This document shows positions 1-7,845 of a DNA stretch of 50,453 bases, piece after piece. Below the pieces are notes generated by a model. The model did no database searches, was not told where the DNA came from, and saw only the letters and a list, made by a program, of their open reading frames with translations. The translations under genes were made by a program, and so were the position numbers. Source of the stretch: Patescibacteria group bacterium (GTDB taxonomy: Bacteria > Patescibacteriota > Saccharimonadia > Saccharimonadales > JAUPVS01); assembly GCA_030916945.1 (NCBI GenBank), contig JAUPVS010000005.1, forward strand, positions 1 to 50,453, given 5' to 3'. Positions within the stretch are counted from its first letter, which is position 1. Every line of letters begins with the position of its first letter.

Positions 1-962
1 GCAATGCTGAGCTGATCTTCTGGTACAACTACGGTGGCTTTTTTGTTGGCTTCGTCGAGCTTAACTTCGGTAACATTGGTTGGGCTCAAAGCGTTCTTGA
101 TGTAGGTAGCGGTGTCATCGTCCCAAACTACAATATCGATCTTTTCTTGTTCGCCAACTTCGCTGACTACAGCGTTCACACGGGTACCATGGCCACCTAC
201 AAAGGTGCCAACTGGGTCAACTCCGGGTACGGTGCTACTAACGGCGATCTTGGTGCGGACACCAGCTTCGCGGGCGATACCCTTAATTTCGACGGCACCA
301 TTTTCCATCTCGGGAACTTCGGCCCGGAACAACCATTCGATAAAGTCACCGTTGCCACGACTGACAACCAGTTGCGGGCCACGAAAGCCGCGTTCAACAT
401 CTTTTAAGAAAACCTTAAGGCGTTGGCCAGGGTAATAACGCTCGCCTTGGATCTGTTCGCTGGCGGGCATAATACCTTGGGCTTTACCTAGGTCAATCCG
501 CACGATACGACCTTCGACACGAGCCACGATACCATTAATGACGGTACCAATTTTATCTTCGTATTCATTCATGATGATGTCACGTTCGGCTTCGCGCAAG
601 CGCTGTAAAATAACTTGCTTGGCAGTTTGGGCGGCAACACGACCAAACGTCTCGACCTTTTCTTCGACTTCGATCTCTTCGCCAACTTTGGCATTCTTCT
701 GGCGCACCTGAGCTTCGCTAAGCGAGATTTCGGTACGGGGGTCTTCTACCTTGTCGACAATTTGTTTAGTCACAAAGGCAACCACATCACCGGTGTTTAG
801 GTTCATACTAACGCGCACTTCTTGTTCGCGATCACCATAATCACGGCGGTAAGCGGCCGCTAAGGCCTGCTCAACAACTTCTTGAACGGTTTCTTGCGGA
901 AGATTCTTTTCTTCGGCAATGGTTTGAATGGCGATAGCCAATTGTTTAAAGTCAAAATCCAT
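1..962 (-). CDS. nusA: Transcription factor NusA, N-terminal ~320 residues (cut by window edge)
   Basis: Binds RNA polymerase and controls pausing, termination and antitermination. Translation from the ATG at 960-962 gives the NusA N-terminal domain (about 1-130), an S1 domain (about 135-205, 'GTVINGIVARVEGR') and the first KH domain with VDPVG and the GGHG loop in a GxxG position. The gene runs off the left edge, so the later KH domain and C-terminus are not visible. AGGAG (968-972) precedes the ATG closely. Usual neighbours rimP (upstream) and infB (downstream) are not seen: the upstream side holds the divergent pepN. A promoter and a terminator-like hairpin precede the gene. Identification is firm. 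Confidence 0.96.
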   Translation of the reverse strand, partial: MDFDFKQLAIAIQTIAEEKNLPQETVQEVVEQALAAAYRRDYGDREQEVRVSMNLNTGDVVAFVTKQIVDKVEDPRTEISLSEAQVRQKNAKVGEEIEVEEKVETFGRVAAQTAKQVILQRLREAERDIIMNEYEDKIGTVINGIVARVEGRIVRIDLGKAQGIMPASEQIQGERYYPGQRLKVFLKDVERGFRGPQLVVSRGNGDFIEWLFRAEVPEMENGAVEIKGIAREAGVRTKIAVSSTVPGVDPVGTFVGGHGTRVNAVVSEVGEQEKIDIVVWDDDTATYIKNALSPTNVTEVKLDEANKKATVVVPEDQLSI

Positions 963-993
963 TTTTTCTCCTTTGGTTCTGGTCTTTTGCATG

Positions 994-1019
994 AAAAAAG
1001 CCGACCTGTTGGCCGACCT
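994..1019 (-). terminator. Terminator-like hairpin in the nusA leader (candidate attenuator)
   Basis: Read on the minus strand the RNA is AGGUCGGCC-AACA-GGUCGGCUU followed by a U tract (A run 994-999 on the plus strand). All nine positions pair if three G-U wobbles are allowed. On the plus strand the same positions become C-A mismatches, so the fold exists only in the nusA transcript. It lies between the nusA promoter and its ribosome site, with no upstream gene to terminate. This suggests attenuation of nusA; that role is inferred. Confidence 0.65.
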
Positions 1020-1029
1020 GAACAGCTAC

Positions 1030-1058
1030 ATTGTAGCGTATTACTAGCTAGTTTTCAA
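1030..1058 (-). promoter_or_regulatory. nusA sigma70-type promoter
   Basis: On the minus strand a -35 TTGAAA (1053-1058) and a -10 TACAAT (1030-1035) are separated by exactly 17 nt. The expected start near 1023 gives a leader of about 60 nt that contains the hairpin at 994-1019 and AGGAG at 968-972. Confidence 0.75.
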
Positions 1059-1124
1059 TACCGTACCCCGGGTGACTGCAGTATTAAAGACAAACTAACA
1101 ACAGCGCGCAGTCTAGGGGCGTGC

Positions 1125-1130
1125 TAAAAT
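1125..1130 (+). promoter_or_regulatory. -10 box of leaderless pepN
   Basis: Extended -10 TGC-TAAAAT lies 7 nt before the pepN ATG with no Shine-Dalgarno between, so transcription should start at or next to the start codon. Confidence 0.65.
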
Positions 1131-1137
1131 TACTGTA

Positions 1138-3711
1138 ATGAGTAAAGATGTGACCCGACTGTTTGAGCAGTTTCAGCCCGAACATTATGACCTGCATATC
1201 GCCCCCAATGCGCATTCACTGAAATTCAAGGGCACGGTGACGGTGCGTGGTAAAAAAACCGGCAAGCCGACCCAGCGGATCACCCTCCACCAGCACGCTC
1301 TTAGTATTATCAGCGCCACTGTCGTTAAACACGACAAGAAAGGCGATCAAGAAATACCGCTCGATCGCGTCAACACTCACGCCCGATATGACGAAGTCAG
1401 ACTACACAGCCCGCAGATGATCTACCCGGGCGATTACACCATAACCATCGAATTCAGCGGTAAGATCACCCGTCATATGAACGGTCTATATCCGTGCTTC
1501 TTTCAGCATGACGGTAAAGAAAAGAAACTACTTGCTACCCAGTTCGAAAGTCACCATGCCCGCGAGGTTTTTCCGTGTATTGACGAGCCCGAAGCCAAGG
1601 CCACGTTTGACCTTAGTCTAACAACACCCAAAGATGATGTCGTTATTGCCAACACCCCCGAGCTAAAAGTCATCGACGAACTCGAAGACCACAAGACCAC
1701 CATTTTTCAGACCACTCCTAAAATGTCAGTTTATTTACTGGCCTTCGTGGTTGGTGAAATGGGCTATAAAGAAGCCACCACCAAAGACGGTGTTACCATC
1801 AGAACCTACGCTACACCCGACAATGTTCAGTTCACCGATTTTGCGCTTGATGTAGCCGTTAAGTGCCTCGAGTTCTATAACGACTATTTTGATATTCCCT
1901 ACCCACTACCAAAATGCGACATGATCGCCCTGCCGGACTTTGCCAGCGGCGCCATGGAAAACTGGGGCTGCATTACCTATCGCGAACACTGCATGCTGTA
2001 CGATCCCAAGAACACCAGCCTACCTACCAAGCAGTACATCGCCATGGTGGTGGCGCACGAGTTGGCTCATCAATGGTTCGGCAACCTCGTCACCATGCGA
2101 TGGTGGACCGATTTGTGGCTCAACGAAGGTTTTGCCAGCTGGATTGAATACCTGGCAATCGACAAACTCTTCCCCGAATGGCAAATGTGGACCCAGTTCA
2201 TTACCGATGAGCAGCACGGCGCCCTGCGACTTGATGCTCTCGACAACACCCACCCGGTTGAAGTGCCGGTTAAGCATCCCGACGAAATTCGCAGCATCTT
2301 TGACACCATCAGCTACTGCAAGGGCGCCAGCGTCATCCATATGTTGCACGAGTACCTTAGCCCGGCCGTATTCCGCGATGGTTTGCGCCATTACCTAAAG
2401 AAACATGCCTATCAAAACACTGACACCGTCGATCTGTGGCACTCCCTGGCCGAAGTCTCTAAAAAACCAGTCGAAAACTTTATGGCAACCTGGACCAGCG
2501 AACCCGGCTTTCCAATTATTAAAGCCCACCGCGACGACGGCGTCCTGACCGTTAAGCAAGAACGTTATTACACGAATCCGTTACACCACAGCCGTCACCA
2601 TAAGGTAATCTGGCCGATTCCCTTGGCTGGCAAAGGTGTCCCGGATTTGTTAGACGAACCAGCCGCCGAGTGGCATTTAGACGAAGCCTACATTAAATTG
2701 AACGGTGGTCAGGGTGGCTTTTACCGGGTTGCCTACAACCGTGCCTATCTGCACAAATTAGCCGAACAAGTTCCGACCGGCAAGCTAAGCCCGCTCGACC
2801 GACTGGGCCTACTTAGTGACGCTATCGAAACCGCTAAGGCCGGCTATTCACGCACCGCGCACGCTCTTGATCTGCTGCAGTATTACCAAGACGAAGACAA
2901 TAATGCCGTTTGGGATATCATTGGCGGTACTGTCAATGCCGTAAGGGTGGTTATGAATGATGAAGAGCTACGCGAAAGTATGAAACCGTTTGTACGTAAA
3001 CTGGTGGCCAAACAGCTAGACCGACTGGGCTGGGAGCCAAAACCAGACGAAATCTACTTTGATAGTCTGCTGCGGCCGACCATTTTAGGCTTAGCCTCAA
3101 TTTCGGATGAACCAAGTGTCGTGGCTGAGTGTTTACAGCGCTTTGAAAAAATGAAAAGCCCTCAAGACATCCCGCCCGACCTGCGTGGTCTGGTTTATAG
3201 CACAGCAGCTCGCCATGGCGATCAAAAAACCTTTAATCACCTTCTAAAGCTCTACCGGTCGACCGACCAAAGCGAGGAACAAATTACCATTGCCGCCGCC
3301 CTAACTTCGTTTAAACAGCCGGAGCTAATTAAGAAAGCTTTGGCACTTATTACCACCGATACTGTTCGTTTACAGGATATCGGTCACTGGGTGGCCTACA
3401 GTTTCATGAACCGACACGGCAAGCACTTAGCCTGGAAGTGGCTAACTAAGAACTGGGATTGGCTCAGTGATAATCTTGGTAAGGATTTGAGTTTCTCTCG
3501 CTTCCCGCTGTATGCCGCGCGCTGCTTTAGTGACGAAACCTTCTTGCCCGAGTTCAAACACTTCTTCTCTTCAAAGATGACGCCATCGCTAGAAAGAGCC
3601 TATAACCAAGGTGTCGAAACGGTTGAGTGGCAGGCCGCCTGGAAAGCCCGTGATCTTGAACAGATCAAGCAATTCTTTATAGATCAAGCAGCAGGCAGTC
3701 AGAAACCGTAA
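1138..3711 (+). CDS. pepN: M1 family zinc aminopeptidase (PepN-like)
   Basis: Removes N-terminal amino acids from peptides in the cytoplasm; no signal peptide or membrane segment is visible. The 857-aa protein has the M1 layout: N-terminal beta domain, GAMEN exopeptidase motif (271-275), HELAH zinc motif (307-311) with the third ligand E330 in LNEGFA, catalytic Tyr393 in SYCKGAS, then an ERAP1_C-like helical domain to the end. All catalytic residues are present. Length is typical of the family. It is transcribed alone, divergently from nusA, from a leaderless promoter, and its 3' end overlaps convergent yraN by 35 bp. For a reduced-genome epibiont a role in recycling host-derived peptides is likely but inferred. 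Exact subfamily is uncertain. Confidence 0.95.
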   Translation: MSKDVTRLFEQFQPEHYDLHIAPNAHSLKFKGTVTVRGKKTGKPTQRITLHQHALSIISATVVKHDKKGDQEIPLDRVNTHARYDEVRLHSPQMIYPGDYTITIEFSGKITRHMNGLYPCFFQHDGKEKKLLATQFESHHAREVFPCIDEPEAKATFDLSLTTPKDDVVIANTPELKVIDELEDHKTTIFQTTPKMSVYLLAFVVGEMGYKEATTKDGVTIRTYATPDNVQFTDFALDVAVKCLEFYNDYFDIPYPLPKCDMIALPDFASGAMENWGCITYREHCMLYDPKNTSLPTKQYIAMVVAHELAHQWFGNLVTMRWWTDLWLNEGFASWIEYLAIDKLFPEWQMWTQFITDEQHGALRLDALDNTHPVEVPVKHPDEIRSIFDTISYCKGASVIHMLHEYLSPAVFRDGLRHYLKKHAYQNTDTVDLWHSLAEVSKKPVENFMATWTSEPGFPIIKAHRDDGVLTVKQERYYTNPLHHSRHHKVIWPIPLAGKGVPDLLDEPAAEWHLDEAYIKLNGGQGGFYRVAYNRAYLHKLAEQVPTGKLSPLDRLGLLSDAIETAKAGYSRTAHALDLLQYYQDEDNNAVWDIIGGTVNAVRVVMNDEELRESMKPFVRKLVAKQLDRLGWEPKPDEIYFDSLLRPTILGLASISDEPSVVAECLQRFEKMKSPQDIPPDLRGLVYSTAARHGDQKTFNHLLKLYRSTDQSEEQITIAAALTSFKQPELIKKALALITTDTVRLQDIGHWVAYSFMNRHGKHLAWKWLTKNWDWLSDNLGKDLSFSRFPLYAARCFSDETFLPEFKHFFSSKMTPSLERAYNQGVETVEWQAAWKARDLEQIKQFFIDQAAGSQKP

Positions 3712-4021
3712 ACTCCGGTCCTTCAACCTGAACGGCCCCCAAACGGTAGTCGCCCGTCCAGCCATGCCGATGCACCCAAACCTCAGCCGCAAACCGCATC
3801 CGACGCAATTTCTGGGTGGTTAGATAATCAAAACCGCTGCCTTGCCGAGCCGTCTGACGATATTTGACCTCAACAAAGCAGATAACGGCCTGCCGTTGAG
3901 CAACCAGATCAATTTCGCAATAACGGGTCCGCCAATTCCTGGCAACAATTTTATAACCCTGGGCACGTAAGTAATTAGTCGCTACGGCCTCGGCCCGTCT
4001 ACCTACTGCCGTAGTGTTCAT
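3677..4021 (-). CDS. yraN: YraN/UPF0102 family putative endonuclease
   Basis: Small protein (114 aa) of the UPF0102 family with a restriction-endonuclease-like fold; the biological role is unsettled. It shows the family pattern GRRAEAVATNYL, GYKIVARNWRT, then EIDLVA and FVEVKYR, supplying the acidic and Lys residues expected of a PD-(D/E)xK-type site. The usual Gly of GEIDL is replaced by Cys. The start overlaps the rnhB stop as ATGA (4018-4021), so the two are translationally coupled, an association common across bacteria. The 3' end overlaps convergent pepN by 35 bp. Confidence 0.9.
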   Translation of the reverse strand: MNTTAVGRRAEAVATNYLRAQGYKIVARNWRTRYCEIDLVAQRQAVICFVEVKYRQTARQGSGFDYLTTQKLRRMRFAAEVWVHRHGWTGDYRLGAVQVEGPEFTVSDCLLLDL

Positions 4022-4572
4022 AATAAAGCTTGAATTGGCTTATAGGACTTACGGTGATGGCTGGACACGCCAAGAACTTTGAGAGCCTCTAGGTGGGCTT
4101 TGGTGCCATAACCAACATGCGACTCAAAACCATAGCCCTGACACTGCAACGCTAAGTCGGTCATGGCTTGATCGCGCGTGACCTTAGCATGGATACTAGC
4201 CGCACTAACAATTGGATAGGCCGAATCGGCCGCCACCACGCAAGTGACATTTTGGTACTGCGTGTCACAGTAATTAATCGATCCGTCCATAATTATCTCT
4301 TCGCTATCTTGGGCGTCGATGGCCGTCAGGGCACGAGAGACCGCTAAACGCATGGCGGCCGTCAAGCCAAGCTGGTCAATCTCTTGGGGCTGTGCCCAAC
4401 CTTCGCCCAGCTGGCAACTTGAGGCGATTCCCGCTAGCAAAGCCAAGCGCTGTTTTTTGGAGAGTTTTTTTGAATCATCTAAGCCGTACGGTAAGTCGCC
4501 CGTTTGGCGGGCTGCCACCACTAACAAAGGCCCCGCCCAACAACCCCTACCAACTTCATCAATACCAATCAT
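4018..4572 (-). CDS. rnhB: Ribonuclease HII
   Basis: Cleaves RNA in RNA/DNA hybrids and starts removal of ribonucleotides misincorporated in DNA. The 184-aa protein begins with the signature GIDEVGRGCWAGP; the four acidic catalytic residues are visible as D5, E6, D96 (MDGS) and D116 (ADSAYP), followed by the AASIHAKVTRD helix and GYGTKAH. Length is normal for a protein without N-terminal extension. It precedes yraN with an ATGA overlap. The upstream rplS is separated by a clear terminator, and a TG-extended TACCAT box sits 6 nt before the ATG, so rnhB probably has its own start site. Confidence 0.96.
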   Translation of the reverse strand: MIGIDEVGRGCWAGPLLVVAARQTGDLPYGLDDSKKLSKKQRLALLAGIASSCQLGEGWAQPQEIDQLGLTAAMRLAVSRALTAIDAQDSEEIIMDGSINYCDTQYQNVTCVVAADSAYPIVSAASIHAKVTRDQAMTDLALQCQGYGFESHVGYGTKAHLEALKVLGVSSHHRKSYKPIQALL

Positions 4573-4578
4573 GACCTT

Positions 4579-4584
4579 ATGGTA
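4579..4584 (-). promoter_or_regulatory. Possible -10 box of rnhB
   Basis: Minus strand TGT-TACCAT lies 6 nt before the rnhB ATG and directly follows the U tract of the rplS terminator. The spacing matches other leaderless genes here, but the AAGG in the spacer could also act as a short ribosome site. Confidence 0.45.
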
Positions 4585-4586
4585 AC

Positions 4587-4610
4587 AAAAAACCGCCTCG
4601 ATTGAGGCGG
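4587..4610 (-). terminator. Intrinsic terminator after rplS
   Basis: Perfect stem CCGCCTC-AATC-GAGGCGG (4593-4610) followed on the minus strand by six T (4587-4592). It lies downstream of rplS and just before rnhB. It is the clearest intrinsic terminator in the window. Confidence 0.9.
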
Positions 4611-4632
4611 CAATTAACTACTTTTTAAGAAT

Positions 4633-5163
4633 TTACTCTTCTTCGCCGTCCGACTTACGGTTGGCTAGAGCTTCGGCCGCTTTGGCTTCGAGCTTAGCTT
4701 CTTCTTCGGCCTTCTTGGCGGCTTCGGCTTCGGCGGCCTTAGCAACTTCTTCTTTTAGCTTCTCTTCTTCGGCTTCGGCCTTAAGATCACGTACATCGTT
4801 AACAGCTTCTTTATCAAAAGCCATACCAGTCAAACGAGCTGACTTACCGGTACGGGCGCGCATGTAGCTGAGGTAGTTACGGCGAACCTTACTACGCTTA
4901 ACAATTTCTACTTTGGTAACTAGTGGTGAGTGCAGCAGGTAAGTCTTTTCGACACCAACGCCACTGGCAATACGACGCACCGTAATAGAGGCGGTGTGAC
5001 TGGTTTTACGGTCAACGCGAATAACCAGACCTTCAAAGATCTGGATGCGCTCTTTGTTGCCTTCGCGAATCTTTTGGTGCACCTTAACGGTGTCGCCACT
5101 TTTGACGTCAACAACGGCATGCTTCTTGAACTGCTGTTCGATTTCGTTAATAACAGATGACAT
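4633..5163 (-). CDS. rplS: Large ribosomal subunit protein bL19 with acidic Ala/Glu/Lys tail
   Basis: Structural protein of the 50S subunit near the 30S interface. Residues 1-115 are a normal bL19: KSGDTVKVHQKI, ERIQIFEGLVI, GVGVEKTYLLHSP and the SKVRRNYLSYMR segment. The final 60 residues are an extension of Glu, Ala and Lys, likely helical or disordered; usual bL19 is about 115 aa. The gene is followed by a strong terminator. The 5' region is AT-rich with AGGA about 12 nt before the ATG. The family call is certain; the function of the tail is unknown. Confidence 0.97.
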   Translation of the reverse strand: MSSVINEIEQQFKKHAVVDVKSGDTVKVHQKIREGNKERIQIFEGLVIRVDRKTSHTASITVRRIASGVGVEKTYLLHSPLVTKVEIVKRSKVRRNYLSYMRARTGKSARLTGMAFDKEAVNDVRDLKAEAEEEKLKEEVAKAAEAEAAKKAEEEAKLEAKAAEALANRKSDGEEE

Positions 5164-5216
5164 ATCTAAACAATCCTACACTATTTAAGCCTGTTAATCA
5201 AGTGTTTACTTGGCAA

Positions 5217-5615
5217 TTATGCCGTACCGGGCTCTTCGGAACGATAAAATGTTGGAAAACTGGATAAGTCTAGCTTCAAATTAGTGGCATCGTTCTCGCT
5301 CATTGGACCCCTGACTTGGCATTCTGGGTCTAGTAACGAGTCCGCAGCTACCTGAATAGTATCTTCGGGCATACCAGCAGCTTTAAGTAGGGCGTACTTG
5401 AGGTCGGACAAGACGGCTAGTTCGATAACTTCACACTCTGGGCACAAGTAGCGCATGTGGTGTTCAAGAATCGAGCCTCGCCCGTTTGGTTGGCTGTGTA
5501 TCATACTAACGACCGCGATATCGCTAACGACAATGTCAGGACCTTCATATAATCCGTAGACTGGTCGACTGGGGTCGTTGTAGCGTTCGGCTTGGCAAAA
5601 AATTCTAATGGGCAT
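5217..5615 (-). CDS. Hypothetical protein with a CPEC motif
   Basis: 132-aa protein I do not recognise. It lacks a signal peptide or membrane segment, so it is probably cytoplasmic. It has a CPEC pair in the middle (YLCPECEV), an N-terminal Cys and one near the C-terminus, which could bind a metal, but only two of the Cys form a CxxC. It lies between pilB and rplS in the same direction and has its own -10 box 6 nt before the ATG, so it may be expressed independently. Confidence 0.7.
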   Translation of the reverse strand: MPIRIFCQAERYNDPSRPVYGLYEGPDIVVSDIAVVSMIHSQPNGRGSILEHHMRYLCPECEVIELAVLSDLKYALLKAAGMPEDTIQVAADSLLDPECQVRGPMSENDATNLKLDLSSFPTFYRSEEPGTA

Positions 5616-5621
5616 AGACTT

Positions 5622-5627
5622 TTTATA
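5622..5627 (-). promoter_or_regulatory. -10 box of the leaderless gene at 5615
   Basis: Minus strand TATAAA lies 6 nt before the ATG of the CPEC protein, without a Shine-Dalgarno in the gap. Confidence 0.5.
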
Positions 5628-5652
5628 CTATTTTTATAGAGGTTTTGCAAAC

Positions 5653-7254
5653 TTAGCCAACGACGCGGTAGACTTCTTCTAGCGTGGTTTCGCCAGCAAT
5701 AACTTTAAGAATGCCGTCTTGGATCATGGTGCGCATGCCGCTTTTTATAGCGGCTGCTTCGATGTCTTGGGTGCTGGTGGCTTTGCCTTCGGCCAGTAGT
5801 TTACCAATTTCGCCGGTCATCAAGAACTGTTCGCGCAAAGCAACTTGGCCGGTGTAACCAAACGGGTTTTCGGCTGATTTACCTGGCTTGTATAGCTTGA
5901 GCTTGGTTAGGTCTGGCTTAGCAATACCCTCGGGCAAAGTGTCGACTATAGACTTAATGCGCGCTACGGTTGCTTCGTCGGCTTGGTAAGCTTCTTTGGT
6001 CTTATCATCGAGCTTGCGCACTAAGCGCTGTGCCATCACCAGCCTGATGGCCGATACAAACAGTGGATTTTCGCCAATAATGTCAATTAAGCGGGTGAGG
6101 GCGGCGGCGGCTGACGAGGCGTGGAAGGTCGACAGCACCAAGTGGCCAGTTAGTGAAGCCTGCAGAGCTGTCTTGGCCGTATCGGTGTCGCGGATCTCAC
6201 CAACCATCACAATATCGGGGTCAAGGCGCAGAACGGCTCGCAACCGTTCGGCAAATTTTGTTTCTTTACTATTGGCCGAGGTAACCGAAATCTGGGTTAT
6301 GCCATTAAACTGGTATTCAACCGGGTCTTCGATGGTAATTATTTTGCGCTCGTCGCTGTTGAGCGAGTTGAGCATCGAATAGAGCGTAGTGGTTTTACCG
6401 GAGCCAGTTGGGCCAACTGCCAAAACCAACCCAGACGGACGGCTAATAATGTCGTCGACCACCTGACGCTGGTCAGGGCTAAGACCTAGCCGGTCGAGCT
6501 GATACATTTCTTGATTCATGTTAAACAGACGCATTACCACATCGATACCATTAATAGTTGGTACGGTTTCTAGACGCAAGTTAACGTCGACCGGGCTACC
6601 ATCGGCCATTTGGACCTTTTGGGCGATATGACCTTGCTGGGCGTCATCCGACGAAGTCGAAATATTACCAGCACTGGCAATGGCTGATATCAAGGTGCGG
6701 TATTTGTCGGGCGCAATTTGGGCAATGGTGTGAAGCACGCCGTCGATGCGCAAACGCACCCGCACAAATTCAGGCTGAGTTTCGAGGTGGATGTCGGAGG
6801 CGTTAAGTTTATGGGCTTGCTGCACCAAATAAGCCAACGTATCATCAGCGCGCACCTGCGAAATTGTGTTAGAAACTTGCTGAACCAGGTTTTCATCTTT
6901 GGCCTTATTAATACTGATGTCTTGGTATTCAATCTTTTTCGGGGGGTTATAGAGCGCCATGTACTCCCTAAAACCAACGTCAGAAATTAAAGCAAAGCTG
7001 ACCCGTTGATCCAGGAAACGATTATTAAGGTTACCCATGGTCTGTTGCGAAGTCGTATTGGTAACACCAAAAGTTATGCTGTTTTGGTCGGCTTGTAGTG
7101 GCACCACCCGTAAACTCGACAATTCATTGAAAGGCATCAGATCTTTATAGAGGGTCTTTTGGGCAATCTGCGAGGTATCAATATAGGCCATATTCAGAAT
7201 TTGAGCGCGGCGTAGGGTGGCCTGCTCTTCGTCGCGGCGTGCATCTTGACTCAT
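5653..7254 (-). CDS. pilB: Type IV pilus assembly / type II secretion ATPase (PilB/GspE family)
   Basis: Hexameric ATPase that powers extension of type IV pili at the inner face of the membrane. The 533-aa protein has an N-terminal T2SSE-N-like domain, LNASDIHLE, Walker A GPTGSGKT (281-288), the Asp box around DPVEYQ, Walker B region LDPDIVMVGEIRD and the His box LTGHLVLSTFHA. Start ATG 7254 is chosen over an upstream in-frame start at 7359 because it has AGGGG just before it and avoids a 5' overlap with the divergent methyltransferase. Unusually, the C-terminal tetracysteine zinc finger typical of PilB is missing: the stretch before GYTGQVALRE has no Cys. No other pilus gene is adjacent. Confidence 0.92.
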   Translation of the reverse strand: MSQDARRDEEQATLRRAQILNMAYIDTSQIAQKTLYKDLMPFNELSSLRVVPLQADQNSITFGVTNTTSQQTMGNLNNRFLDQRVSFALISDVGFREYMALYNPPKKIEYQDISINKAKDENLVQQVSNTISQVRADDTLAYLVQQAHKLNASDIHLETQPEFVRVRLRIDGVLHTIAQIAPDKYRTLISAIASAGNISTSSDDAQQGHIAQKVQMADGSPVDVNLRLETVPTINGIDVVMRLFNMNQEMYQLDRLGLSPDQRQVVDDIISRPSGLVLAVGPTGSGKTTTLYSMLNSLNSDERKIITIEDPVEYQFNGITQISVTSANSKETKFAERLRAVLRLDPDIVMVGEIRDTDTAKTALQASLTGHLVLSTFHASSAAAALTRLIDIIGENPLFVSAIRLVMAQRLVRKLDDKTKEAYQADEATVARIKSIVDTLPEGIAKPDLTKLKLYKPGKSAENPFGYTGQVALREQFLMTGEIGKLLAEGKATSTQDIEAAAIKSGMRTMIQDGILKVIAGETTLEEVYRVVG

Positions 7255-7260
7255 ACCCCT

Positions 7261-7266
7261 ATTAAA
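7261..7266 (-). promoter_or_regulatory. Possible extended -10 of pilB
   Basis: Minus strand TGC-TTTAAT lies 6 nt before the chosen pilB ATG. The spacer is AGGGGT, so a Shine-Dalgarno-like stretch is also present; leaderless or very short leader. Confidence 0.4.
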
Positions 7267-7298
7267 GCATAAGCAGTCGCTTCTATAAACAGATTCCG

Positions 7299-7304
7299 TA
7301 TACT
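7299..7304 (+). promoter_or_regulatory. -10 box of leaderless SPOUT methyltransferase gene
   Basis: TATACT sits 7 nt before the ATG at 7312 with no Shine-Dalgarno in the gap. Confidence 0.7.
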
Positions 7305-7311
7305 TAATATT

Positions 7312-7818
7312 ATGTCGCCAACCATAATTTTGATTGCCCATAACCTGCGGAGCAGCCATAACGTCGGTTCATTGCTGCGAACCGCCGAAGGGCTAGGCGT
7401 TGAAGACGTCTATTTAACAGGTTACACACCGTTCCCAGCAACCGCCCATGACAGCCGCCTGCCCCACATCGCTCAAAAAGTCGATCGCCAAATCAGCAAG
7501 ACCGCGCTAGGCGCTGAAACAACCCAAAACTGGCAACAGCGCGATAGTATTGATGATCTGGTAACCGAACTAAGGGCCGAAGGTTATACCATTGCAGCTG
7601 TTGAGCAAACTGGCACCGCAGTGGCCCTGCCTAGCTACCAGCCTCCAAAAAAGGTTGCCTTAATTGTGGGCCGCGAAGTCGAAGGTATCGAACCGGAGGT
7701 TCTAGCTTTAACCGATTTGCAGCTCGTCATACCAATGTTCGGTAGCAAGGAATCATTCAATGTCGTCCAGGCGGCGGCCATGGCGCTGTATCACTGTCGT
7801 TTTGGCTTGCCAAATTAG
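7312..7818 (+). CDS. SpoU/TrmH family (SPOUT) RNA 2'-O-methyltransferase
   Basis: Predicted SAM-dependent 2'-O-ribose methyltransferase acting on tRNA or rRNA. The 168-aa protein contains only the catalytic SPOUT knot domain: motif 1 NLRSSHNVGSLLRTAE with its key Asn and Arg, motif 2 ALIVGREVEGI, and motif 3 VIPMFGSKESFNVVQAAAMA, where the usual SLNVS is SFNVV. The compact size without an N-terminal substrate-binding domain resembles TrmL-type enzymes, but the target nucleotide cannot be read from sequence. It is divergent from pilB and followed by the CAP gene on the same strand. Confidence 0.9.
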   Translation: MSPTIILIAHNLRSSHNVGSLLRTAEGLGVEDVYLTGYTPFPATAHDSRLPHIAQKVDRQISKTALGAETTQNWQQRDSIDDLVTELRAEGYTIAAVEQTGTAVALPSYQPPKKVALIVGREVEGIEPEVLALTDLQLVIPMFGSKESFNVVQAAAMALYHCRFGLPN

Positions 7819-7830
7819 CCATAAGCGACG

Positions 7831-7836
7831 TACAAT
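7831..7836 (+). promoter_or_regulatory. -10 box upstream of CAP-domain gene
   Basis: TACAAT lies 9 nt before the ATG at 7846; no Shine-Dalgarno is visible. Confidence 0.5.
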
Positions 7837-7845
7837 AACTATAAG

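Noticed and set aside
1024-1036. GCTACA-T-TGTAGC palindrome as a separate regulatory hairpin
   Set aside because: The loop would be one base, and the sequence is explained by the nusA -10 box it contains.
2020-2391. Minus-strand ORF of 123 codons inside pepN
   Set aside because: It is opposite the most conserved part of pepN (zinc motif region) and is a shadow frame without its own start signals.
7255-7359. Longer N-terminus for pilB starting at 7359
   Set aside because: The extra 35 residues match nothing in the family, the true ATG at 7254 has AGGGG, and the longer form would overlap the divergent methyltransferase start.
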